Made by a program: the position numbers and the translations under genes
Source of the DNA: JANNSX01 sp046348995
GTDB taxonomy: Bacteria; Pseudomonadota; Alphaproteobacteria; Rhizobiales; Hyphomicrobiaceae
Assembly: GCA_046348995.1 (NCBI GenBank)
Contig: JAXMDB010000005.1
Location: 186,001-250,000 of the forward strand
DNA: 64,000 nucleotides
Direction of reading: 5' to 3'
The notes under the pieces: generated by a model
The model's input: only the letters and a program-made list of their open reading frames with translations
The model's database searches: none
Told to the model about the DNA's origin: nothing
Shown: one piece after another, positions 44,287 to 50,207 of the stretch
Numbering within the stretch: the first letter of the stretch is position 1
Layout: every line of letters starts with the position of its first letter

Positions 44287-44350
44287 GGGAGTCGGGAGTC
44301 GCCAGTCGGGAGTCACTCTTCCCACTTGCGACTCCCCACTCCCCACTCCC
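44287..44350. repeat. Heptamer hairpin R1 (4 + 4 heptamers, GGGAGTC variant)
   Basis: Left arm 44287-44314 is four tandem heptamers (GGGAGTC, GGGAGTC, GCCAGTC, GGGAGTC); right arm 44323-44350 is four heptamers on the complementary strand; the loop is 8 bases. It occupies the gmaS-mgsA spacer. The unit differs from that of the other three hairpins (CGAATGG type), but the 28-base arm length and the position are the same. Confidence 0.8.
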
Positions 44351-44374
44351 GATCACAATAAGGAGCACACATCG

Positions 44375-45310
44375 ATGTGTGGAATCGCAGGCCTCATCCA
44401 CCGCGACGGTGTCGGCAATGTCGGCGTCGAGATGACGAAGATGTTGCAGGCGCTGAAGCATCGCGGGCCCGACTCGACCGGCTTCGCGCTCTACGGGCAG
44501 CCGGGACGTAACGAGTTCGTCCTCCGCTTCAAGGTCGCCGAGCAGGACGATTTGAAGACCGGCTTCAAGATTCACGACCAGATCAAAGAGCGCAAATCGG
44601 CCGTCGACAAGCGCCTGAAAGAGATGGGCGTCACCGTCGTCGCCGCCGAGGACGCGACGGAGTATGCCTTCCGGTATCGCATCCAGTACGACGGCGACAT
44701 GAAGCGGCTCGCCAACTACATCGAGGACATCGATGGGGCGGAGATCCTCTCGATCGGGCACGCGCTCGAGCTGATCAAGGATCTGGGCGACTCGGCGACG
44801 GTCTCCAAGCAGTACAAGATCGACAAAGTGAAGGGCACGCACGCCATCGGCCACACGCGCATGGCGACCGAGTCCGATGTCGACATCCGTTCCGCGCATC
44901 CCTATTGGGCCTACCCCTACAACGACATCGCTGTCGTCCATAACGGGCAGCTGACCAACTACTGGATCATGCGCCGCGAGATGGAGCGCAAGGGTCACCG
45001 GTTCATGTCGAACTGCGACTCCGAGCTGCTCGCAGTGTACGTCGCCCATCATCTCGACCAGGGCGCGCAGCTCGAGGACGTGCTCAAGCAGTCCATCAAG
45101 GACATTGATGGCGTATTCACCTACGTCGTGACGACGAAGGACGCGATCGGCATGGCCAAGGACACGATGGCAGCGAAGCCGATGGTCCTCTACGAGAGCG
45201 ACAAGATGGTGTGCCTCGCCTCCGAGGAGATGGCGATCCGCGCCGTGCTCCCGCAGGAGATCGACACCTGGGATCCCTACGACGAGGACGTCCGCGTCTG
45301 GCGGGCTTGA
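44375..45310 (+). CDS. mgsA: N-methylglutamate synthase subunit A (class II amidotransferase)
   Basis: A 311-residue protein starting MCGIAGLIHRDG, with Cys2 as the nucleophile of a class II glutamine amidotransferase. HAIGHTRMATESDVDIRSAHPYW near residue 155 and VVHNGQLTNYWIMRREMERKG near 190 are the substrate-binding loops of the family; NCDSELLAVYVAHHL follows. It corresponds to the GlxB/MgsA subunit, which supplies the amine from its gamma-glutamyl donor to the FMN subunit. The gene lies 97 bases after gmaS with a heptamer hairpin in the spacer. Without the neighbours it could be called a generic glutamine amidotransferase. Confidence 0.85.
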   Translation: MCGIAGLIHRDGVGNVGVEMTKMLQALKHRGPDSTGFALYGQPGRNEFVLRFKVAEQDDLKTGFKIHDQIKERKSAVDKRLKEMGVTVVAAEDATEYAFRYRIQYDGDMKRLANYIEDIDGAEILSIGHALELIKDLGDSATVSKQYKIDKVKGTHAIGHTRMATESDVDIRSAHPYWAYPYNDIAVVHNGQLTNYWIMRREMERKGHRFMSNCDSELLAVYVAHHLDQGAQLEDVLKQSIKDIDGVFTYVVTTKDAIGMAKDTMAAKPMVLYESDKMVCLASEEMAIRAVLPQEIDTWDPYDEDVRVWRA

Positions 45311-45324
45311 GGGAGCGAAAGGCG

Positions 45325-45802
45325 CGAATGGTGAGTGGCCAATGGCGAATGGGGAATCGTGCCGATGGCCGCAATCAATTCATTCGAGGACTTGGAAGTC
45401 TGGCAAATGTCTATGACGCTGACGGAAGAGTGCTATCGCCTGACGTCCCGCTTCCCTCGAGAGGAGATCTACGGGTTGATCTCGCAGATGCGGCGCGCTT
45501 CTGTGTCCGTGCCGTCGAACATCGCGGAAGGGCACGGACGCGAGAACACCGGGGCGTTCATCCAACACCTGCGAATTGCTCAAGGTTCGCTGAAGGAACT
45601 TCAAACACAACTGTTGCTGACTGCTCGACTGGAAATGGCACCCAAGCAGGATTTGCAGCCATGGCTGGAGAAGTGCCAGCGAATTGGAAAAATGCTGCGT
45701 TCACTGATCCGGCGGCTTCAAGAGCACGTCGCAGACAAGCAGGAACAATGAAAATGCTGCCTATAACGTCACCACCACTCGCCATTCACCACTCACCATT
45801 CG
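45325..45802. mobile_element. Composite heptamer element R2 carrying a four-helix-bundle gene
   Basis: Left arm 45325-45352 is four heptamers CGAATGG, TGAGTGG, CCAATGG, CGAATGG. Right arm 45775-45802 is the reverse complement of four heptamers, read from the outside as CGAATGG, TGAGTGG, TGAATGG, CGAGTGG. Each heptamer pairs with its partner with at most two differences. The 422-base interior contains only one gene, for a four-helix-bundle protein. The whole unit sits between mgsA and mgsB. It has the form of a small element with inverted ends; mobility is inference, and I see no clear target duplication. Confidence 0.6.
45365..45751 (+). CDS. Four-helix-bundle protein (S23/IVS/Avd-like, TIGR02436 type)
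   Basis: A 128-residue protein with the family signature FEDLEVWQMSMTLTEECYRL near residue 7, FPREEIYGLISQMRRASVSVP near 30, SNIAEGHGREN near 51, and LRIAQGSLKELQTQLLL near 68. Relatives are encoded in intervening sequences of 23S rRNA genes and, as Avd, in diversity-generating retroelements, where the bundle pentamer binds nucleic acid and reverse transcriptase. No reverse transcriptase is present here. The gene lies exactly in the loop of the R2 hairpin; the ATG at 45365 is 13 bases after the left arm, with GGGGAA as ribosome binding site, though an in-frame GTG at 45335 lies inside the arm. It separates mgsA from mgsB and is probably cargo, not part of the pathway. Confidence 0.88.
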   Translation: MAAINSFEDLEVWQMSMTLTEECYRLTSRFPREEIYGLISQMRRASVSVPSNIAEGHGRENTGAFIQHLRIAQGSLKELQTQLLLTARLEMAPKQDLQPWLEKCQRIGKMLRSLIRRLQEHVADKQEQ

Positions 45803-45841
45803 CCCCTTCCAATTCCAGCGACGAACAAAGGTGAAATTCCC

Positions 45842-46699
45842 ATGGCCGGCGTAACGACAGTCAACAAGGATCATGCCTCGCACGGCATGGGCATGCATAC
45901 CGAGCAGCTGAAGGGCAAGACGCAGCAGCGCTTCTTCGACTTGTCCGACACCGGCGGCGGGTTCGGCTATCCCGACGCCTTCGACGTCGACTTCAACAAG
46001 CGCGGCGAGATCGACTGCGCCAATCTCGAGCCCAAGCAGATCAATATCCGGCTGCGCGAGCTCATGAAGCAGGGCTTCGGCACCATCGTGTTGAAAAACC
46101 CGGGCGCCAAGCACGGTGTCGGCGTCGGTATCCTGAACCGCTTGAACCTCATCGTCGAGGGCTCGCTCGGCTACTTCGGCATCGGTCTCATCGACGGCCC
46201 GAACGTGCGGATCTCCGGTCGCGTCGGTTGGGCGTGTGCCGAGAACATGCTCGCCGGCACCGTCGTCATCGAGAAGAACGCCGGCAGCCAGTTCGGCGCG
46301 GCGCTGCGCGGCGGCGATCTCGTCTGCAAGGGCTCGGTCGGCGCCCGCACCGGCATCGACCAGAAGGGTGGCAACATCATCGTCGGTGGCGACACGGGCG
46401 CCTTCACCGGCTTCATGATGCAACGTGGCCGCATGGTGATCTGCGGCAACGCCGGCAAGAACTTGGGCGACTCCATGTACGACGGCACGATCTATGTCGG
46501 CGGCAAAGTCCAGGATTTCGGCGTCGATGCGGTTCCGGGCCCGATGACCGATCTCGACCGCGATTGGCTCACCCGCAAGCTCAAGATGTACGACATGCTG
46601 CCTCGCAAGGGTGTCGATCACTTCCAGAAGATCGTCGCCGGCAAGCAGCTCTGGAACTACGACAATCTGGAGCCGAGCGAGAAGAAGCTGGTGCTGTAA
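45842..46699 (+). CDS. mgsB: N-methylglutamate synthase subunit B (GXGXG domain)
   Basis: A 285-residue protein equal to the C-terminal GXGXG domain of glutamate synthase. Repeated turns such as VRISGRVGWACAENMLAG, GAALRGGDLVCKGSVGARTG and VICGNAGKNLGDSMYDG build the right-handed beta-helix that spaces the amidase and FMN domains. In the three-subunit N-methylglutamate synthase this is the B (GlxC) subunit. It follows the R2 element and is itself followed by hairpin R3. Complete and of usual size. Confidence 0.88.
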   Translation: MAGVTTVNKDHASHGMGMHTEQLKGKTQQRFFDLSDTGGGFGYPDAFDVDFNKRGEIDCANLEPKQINIRLRELMKQGFGTIVLKNPGAKHGVGVGILNRLNLIVEGSLGYFGIGLIDGPNVRISGRVGWACAENMLAGTVVIEKNAGSQFGAALRGGDLVCKGSVGARTGIDQKGGNIIVGGDTGAFTGFMMQRGRMVICGNAGKNLGDSMYDGTIYVGGKVQDFGVDAVPGPMTDLDRDWLTRKLKMYDMLPRKGVDHFQKIVAGKQLWNYDNLEPSEKKLVL

Positions 46700-46704
46700 G
46701 GGCG

Positions 46705-46789
46705 CGAATGGGGGGTGGCGAATGGCGAATGGGGGAACCCGGCGCCGGACGCAAGGATCCCCCACTCGCCACTCGCCATTCGCCACTCA
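46705..46789. repeat. Heptamer hairpin R3
   Basis: Left arm 46705-46732 holds CGAATGG, GGGGTGG, CGAATGG, CGAATGG; right arm 46762-46789 holds four heptamers on the complementary strand; the loop is 29 bases. Outside the arms are GGGCG on the left and CCCC on the right, as in R2 and R4. It fills the mgsB-mgsC spacer and should form a long RNA hairpin in the operon transcript. Confidence 0.85.
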
Positions 46790-46809
46790 CCCCTGTTTGG
46801 AAACGCCAC

Positions 46810-48288
46810 ATGGCAAAGAAACCCGCCTCGAAGAAGCCCACCACGAAGGCCGCCAAGACCGCCGTCGCCGTCAAGCGCTCGGGCGCCGTCGCCAAGGCCA
46901 AGAACGGCAGCACGAAGATCGCCAAGCTCGAGCCGGCCGAAACGTCGCGCTACATCTTGGGCTCGTCCAAGATCTTCACGCCGGACGTCATCAACGACAT
47001 CCACATCAAGTCCGAGCTCGGCCGCTACCGCATGCGCGGCTTTTCGCTCTTCAAGAAGATCCCGCACTGGGACGATCTGACGTTCCTGCCAGGCACGCTG
47101 ACGCGCTTCGTCATCGAGGGCTATCGCGAGAAGTGCGAGACGAAGACGATCATCGGGCCCAAGGCCAAGCGCCCGCTCGTGCTCGACATCCCGATCTACG
47201 TTACCGGCATGAGCTTCGGTGCACTCTCTTTCGAGGCCAAGACCGCGCTCGCCCGCGGCGCCACGATGGCCGGTACGGCGACGTGCTCGGGCGAAGGCGG
47301 CATGATCCCCGACGAGCGCCGCTACTCTCAGCGCTGGATCTACCAGTGCATCCAGTCGCGCTACGGCTTCAACCCGCACCATCTGCGGCTCGCCGATTGC
47401 TGCGAGTTCTTCATCGGCCAGGGCTGTAAGGTCGGCCTCGGCGGTCACTTGATGGGCCAGAAGGTCACCGACATGGTGGCCGAGATGCGCTCACTGCCGG
47501 CCGGCATCGACCAGCGCTCGCCCGCCCGCCATCCCGACTGGCTCGGGCCGGATGACCTCGCGCTCAAGATCAACGAGATCCGCGAGGCGACGAACCACGA
47601 GATTCCGATCCAGCTGAAGCTCGGCGCGGCGCGCGTCTACGACGACGTGCGCATGGCCGTGAAATGCGGACCGGATTCGATCTATATCGACGGCATGGAA
47701 GGCGGCACCGGAGCCGGTCCCCACATCGCAACCGAGGACACGGGTATTCCCGGCATCGCGGCGATCCGCGAGGCGCGGCGTGCGATCGACGAGCTCGGCA
47801 AGCGCGGTGAGATCAGCCTCGTCTACGCCGGCGGCATCCGCAACGGCGGCGACGTCGCGAAGGCCTTGGCGCTCGGCGCCGACGCCATTGCGATCGGTCA
47901 CTCGGTGATGATGGCGCTCAACTGCAACAAGCACATCGAGGGCGTCACCGACTACGAGGCCGAGATCGGCGTGCCGGCGGGCAAATGCTACCACTGCCAT
48001 TCGGGCCGTTGCCCGGTGGGCGTGGCGACCCAGGACGAGCAGCTGCGCAAGCGCCTCGACCCCGATCAGGCGGCCGAGCGCGTCTACAACTTCCTGCACA
48101 CCCTGACGATGGAGGTGCAGATGCTCGCCCGCGCTTGCGGCAAGACGAACGTGCACTCGCTCGAGCCCGAGGATCTGGGCGCGCTCACCATGGAAGCCTC
48201 AGCCATGTGCAAGGTGCCGCTGGCCGGCACCAACTACGTGGTCGGCGGCGAGGCCATGGGCGCCGGCGGGAACTATCACAAATACTAG
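46810..48288 (+). CDS. mgsC: N-methylglutamate synthase subunit C (FMN/iron-sulfur, glutamate synthase-like)
   Basis: A 492-residue protein with the FMN-binding glutamate-synthase fold. VTGMSFGALSFEAKTALARGA near residue 135 and GSDG-like substrate loops are followed by YIDGMEGGTGAGPHIATED near 298 and the FMN-phosphate segment LVYAGGIRNGGDVAKALALGADA near 337. KCYHCHSGRCPVGVATQDEQL near 394 supplies the cysteines for a [3Fe-4S] cluster. It would reductively transfer the methylamino group to 2-oxoglutarate with the A and B subunits. Residues 1-42 form an unusual Lys/Ala-rich tail before the usual start. The ribosome binding site (GGAAACG) lies right after hairpin R3. Confidence 0.88.
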   Translation: MAKKPASKKPTTKAAKTAVAVKRSGAVAKAKNGSTKIAKLEPAETSRYILGSSKIFTPDVINDIHIKSELGRYRMRGFSLFKKIPHWDDLTFLPGTLTRFVIEGYREKCETKTIIGPKAKRPLVLDIPIYVTGMSFGALSFEAKTALARGATMAGTATCSGEGGMIPDERRYSQRWIYQCIQSRYGFNPHHLRLADCCEFFIGQGCKVGLGGHLMGQKVTDMVAEMRSLPAGIDQRSPARHPDWLGPDDLALKINEIREATNHEIPIQLKLGAARVYDDVRMAVKCGPDSIYIDGMEGGTGAGPHIATEDTGIPGIAAIREARRAIDELGKRGEISLVYAGGIRNGGDVAKALALGADAIAIGHSVMMALNCNKHIEGVTDYEAEIGVPAGKCYHCHSGRCPVGVATQDEQLRKRLDPDQAAERVYNFLHTLTMEVQMLARACGKTNVHSLEPEDLGALTMEASAMCKVPLAGTNYVVGGEAMGAGGNYHKY

Positions 48289-48291
48289 GCG

Positions 48292-48373
48292 CGAATGGGG
48301 AGTGGCGAATGGCGTGTGGGGCTCTCCCGCCGCCGAGCCTCCTCCCCACTCGCCACTCACCATTCGCCATTCG
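48292..48373. repeat. Heptamer hairpin R4
   Basis: Left arm 48292-48319 holds CGAATGG, GGAGTGG, CGAATGG, CGTGTGG; right arm 48346-48373 is four heptamers on the complementary strand; the loop is 26 bases. It starts 3 bases after the mgsC stop and fills the spacer before the small unknown gene, whose ribosome binding site (TAGGAG) follows at once. Confidence 0.85.
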
Positions 48374-48390
48374 CCCCTTAGGAGACAGAC

Positions 48391-48804
48391 ATGGCAGGCA
48401 CAAGCTACAAAGGCTCCGAGATCAAGGACGTCGACCAGTTCATCAAGGACAAGGCCGGCCTCGGATCGGATCGCGAGAAGGAGATCGGCCAGCACATCGG
48501 CTACCGCTACGATGTGAACCTGGTCCCCGACTACAAGAAGCTCACGCCCTTCCTGAAGCAGTACATGGAATTCATGGGCTGGGACGACCTCAACTGGCTC
48601 GAGGATGTCCACATGGGCTACGAGGAGGGCGAGCCCGCGATCTTCGATCGCAATGTCAACGGCTGGGTCCGCATCCCCAAGAACGTGAAGCTGCCCAAGG
48701 ACCAGCAGGACCGCGACATGATCGCCCGCGAGCTGCTGATCAAGTTCCAGATGTCGCCCAAGCACCCGCTGGTGCAGCTCAACAAGGCGTATCGGAAGTT
48801 TTAG
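48391..48804 (+). CDS. Conserved-looking small protein of unknown function, fifth gene of the mgs cluster
   Basis: A 137-residue acidic, probably soluble protein with no recognisable domain. It is rich in charged residues, starts AGTSYKGSEIKDVDQFIKD and has a Trp/Asp/Glu-rich centre (GWDDLNWLEDVHMGYEEGE) and a basic end (PLVQLNKAYRKF). TAGGAG precedes the ATG, and the strong terminator at 48827 closes the operon. Its place after mgsC, behind the same type of spacer hairpin, suggests a role with the synthase, perhaps as assembly or accessory factor. A diverged 3' remnant of a second copy lies at 49598-49655. Confidence 0.75.
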   Translation: MAGTSYKGSEIKDVDQFIKDKAGLGSDREKEIGQHIGYRYDVNLVPDYKKLTPFLKQYMEFMGWDDLNWLEDVHMGYEEGEPAIFDRNVNGWVRIPKNVKLPKDQQDRDMIARELLIKFQMSPKHPLVQLNKAYRKF

Positions 48805-48826
48805 ATTAGTCCAGCCAGATCAGGCG

Positions 48827-48860
48827 AAGGGCCGGACACCTTGACATCCGGCCCTTTCTT
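48827..48860 (+). terminator. Rho-independent terminator of the mgs cluster
   Basis: A perfect 10-bp stem AAGGGCCGGA / TCCGGCCCTT with a 10-base loop and a TTTCTT tail, 22 bases after the stop codon of the small unknown gene. Confidence 0.88.
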
Positions 48861-48862
48861 AT

Positions 48863-48876
48863 TGTACATATGTACA
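48863..48876. promoter_or_regulatory. Perfect 14-bp palindrome upstream of the toxin-antitoxin genes
   Basis: TGTACATATGTACA is a perfect 14-base palindrome, 37 bases before the PIN-toxin start. Such sites are typical operators for autoregulated toxin-antitoxin modules; binding by the neighbouring antitoxin is inference. Confidence 0.55.
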
Positions 48877-48913
48877 TGTCGGTGGTCTGATTGGCTGGAA
48901 AGCTCTCGATGGC

Positions 48914-49315
48914 ATGAGAATCGTCATCGATACGAGCGCAATCCTTGCTGTGGCGATGAGCGAGCCGCAGAGGCCTGCCATCATCAGAGCGACGAAGGGT
49001 TGTGAGCTCGCAGCGCCGCAAGTTCTGCCGTTCGAGGTCGGCAATGCGCTGACTGCGCTGTTCCAGCGAAGAGTACTCGATGAAAAAGACATCGCAGCGG
49101 TCTGGAATGTCTACACGAAGTTCCCGATCGACCTCGTTCCCATCGATGTTGCCGCTGCGTTGAGACTAGCAACGAAGCACGCCATCTACGCCTACGATGC
49201 TTATGTTCTATCATGTGCGTTCGAGCGCAGGGCGGAGCTTTTGACCCTCGACGCGCGGATGATGGTCACGGCACGAGCCGAAGGGCTGCAACTCAGGGAG
49301 CTTGAGCAGCTGTGA
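48914..49315 (+). CDS. PIN-domain ribonuclease toxin (VapC-like)
   Basis: A 133-residue PIN-domain protein. The four acidic residues of the metal-dependent RNase site are present: Asp6 (IVIDTSAIL), Glu41 (PFEVGNAL), Asp95 (AYDAYVL) and Asp113 (LTLDARM). Family toxins cut tRNA or rRNA and inhibit growth. The next gene, an antitoxin, overlaps its stop by 4 bases. The usual order (antitoxin first) is reversed. Base composition is a little lower in GC than in the neighbours, a hint of acquisition. Confidence 0.87.
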   Translation: MRIVIDTSAILAVAMSEPQRPAIIRATKGCELAAPQVLPFEVGNALTALFQRRVLDEKDIAAVWNVYTKFPIDLVPIDVAAALRLATKHAIYAYDAYVLSCAFERRAELLTLDARMMVTARAEGLQLRELEQL

Positions 49316-49527
49316 AAGTTTACACATTCAGCGAGGCACGCCAGAAGCTTGCCGAGCTTCTGACCGAGGCCCGGGAGGGCGAGGTGCTCATCAAGCGCCG
49401 CAATGGCGAGACATTCGTCGTGCGCCGGCAAATCTCAGAGCGCTCGCCGTTGGATGTGCCTGGAGTAAAGACGCGGGCAACCACGAAGGATATTCTGTCC
49501 GCGGTGCAGGAATCGCGATCCAGATAG
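49312..49527 (+). CDS. Phd/YefM-type antitoxin
   Basis: A 71-residue protein with the Phd/YefM-like N-terminal DNA-binding and dimerisation part (VYTFSEARQKLAELLTEAREGEVLIKRRNGETFVV, in pieces) and a short C-terminal tail that would bind the toxin. Its GTG overlaps the PIN-toxin stop (GTGA), so the two are coupled. Such antitoxins also bind the promoter; the palindrome at 48863 is the natural candidate. It is less common for a PIN toxin to pair with a Phd-type than with an AbrB-type partner. Confidence 0.8.
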   Translation: MKVYTFSEARQKLAELLTEAREGEVLIKRRNGETFVVRRQISERSPLDVPGVKTRATTKDILSAVQESRSR

Positions 49528-49540
49528 GGCAGGTCCAAAG

Positions 49541-49582
49541 GCAGGCTTGACGCAGTCGATGCCTTTCCGGCCTGCGGTTTTT
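49541..49582 (+). terminator. Weak stem-loop after the antitoxin gene
   Basis: GCAGGC (49541) can pair with GCCTGC (49570), followed by GGTTTTT. An alternative pairing AAAGGCA/TGCCTTT overlaps it. Intrinsic termination of the toxin-antitoxin transcript is plausible but the loop is long. Confidence 0.4.
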
Positions 49583-49597
49583 GCCGCCCGAGCCCGA

Positions 49598-49655
49598 AGT
49601 GGCCCAAGCCCCCCTGGTGCAGCTGAATAAGGCGTATCGTAAACTCTGGGGCTGA
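49598..49655 (+). pseudogene. 3' remnant of a second copy of the small unknown gene (48391-48804)
   Basis: The last codons read APLVQLNKAYRKLWG-stop, against HPLVQLNKAYRKF-stop in the intact gene. Similarity continues upstream into GGCCCAAGCC, then is lost, with one base missing relative to the intact gene. Several third-position changes (for example CTC/CTG, AAC/AAT, CGG/CGT) show that the copies are not a recent duplication. A terminator at 49671 follows, as expected for the original gene end. The toxin-antitoxin module lies between the intact gene and this remnant. Confidence 0.7.
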
Positions 49656-49670
49656 TCGGCGACGCAGAGT

Positions 49671-49700
49671 GAGCCCGGGAAGCCGCGCCCGGGCTCTTTT
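49671..49700 (+). terminator. Rho-independent terminator after the remnant
   Basis: A perfect 9-bp stem GAGCCCGGG / CCCGGGCTC with an 8-base loop and TTTT tail, 15 bases after the remnant's stop codon. It is probably the former terminator of the operon. The rest of the gap to cspA (49701-49897) holds the cspA leader and nothing else that I can name. Confidence 0.85.
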
Positions 49701-49897
49701 CTTTCGACCCCCCTTGTCATCGGACAAAAACGCGACTAAATGACCTGATCGACTTTGGCCGGACGACAGGGCCGTTGCTCCGTGAAACATCCGAGCGCGA
49801 TCACAACTTCCCCCAAAACATCGACGCATGACGATGGTGCAGCCGCATGAGCGACGGCACTCGCTGATGCTAACCTGAACTTGAGAAGGACGACGAC

Positions 49898-50107
49898 GTG
49901 AATAAAGGTACCGTGAAATTCTACAACGAGCAAAAGGGTTACGGCTTCATTGCTCCCGATGATGGCGGCAAGGACGTGTTCGTCCATGCAACGGCGCTCG
50001 AGCGCGCCGGCATGAGCGGCCTGCGCGAAGGCCAGAAGGTGTCGTTCGACACCGAGGTCGATCGCCGCTCGGGCAAGACCGCCGTCTCCAACATCAAGGC
50101 CGCGTAA
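49898..50107 (+). CDS. cspA: Cold-shock domain protein
   Basis: A 69-residue cold-shock domain protein that binds single-stranded RNA/DNA. The two RNA-binding motifs are KGYGFI (RNP1, near residue 14) and VFVHATAL (RNP2, near 28). The GTG start has AGAAGG 8 bases upstream. It is followed by the strong bidirectional terminator at 50155. The roughly 200-base leader could carry cold-responsive structure, but I see no specific element. Confidence 0.92.
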   Translation: MNKGTVKFYNEQKGYGFIAPDDGGKDVFVHATALERAGMSGLREGQKVSFDTEVDRRSGKTAVSNIKAA

Positions 50108-50154
50108 GGCCCTGACGGGCGCCCGCCGGCGCCCGCGAGATGCTCGATACCGAA

Positions 50155-50180
50155 AAAGGCCCGGAGCAATCCGGGCCTTT
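50155..50180. terminator. Bidirectional terminator between cspA and the 2OG-Fe(II) oxygenase gene
   Basis: A perfect 11-bp stem AAAGGCCCGGA / TCCGGGCCTTT closed by a GCAA tetraloop, with A-run on the left and T-run on the right. It serves both convergent genes. Confidence 0.9.
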
Positions 50181-50207
50181 GTCGTTTCCGGATGTTGCCG
50201 AAGCCGA

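Noticed and set aside
42820..44346. Leftward frame of 508 codons antisense to gmaS
   Set aside because: Shadow of a conserved glutamine-synthetase-type gene.
45365..45751. Part of a diversity-generating retroelement (Avd-like protein)
   Set aside because: No reverse transcriptase, template repeat or variable repeat target is present nearby.
44287..48373. CRISPR-like appearance of the repeated GAATGG units
   Set aside because: Units are heptamers in direct tandem inside inverted arms; there are no unique spacers of regular length and no cas genes.
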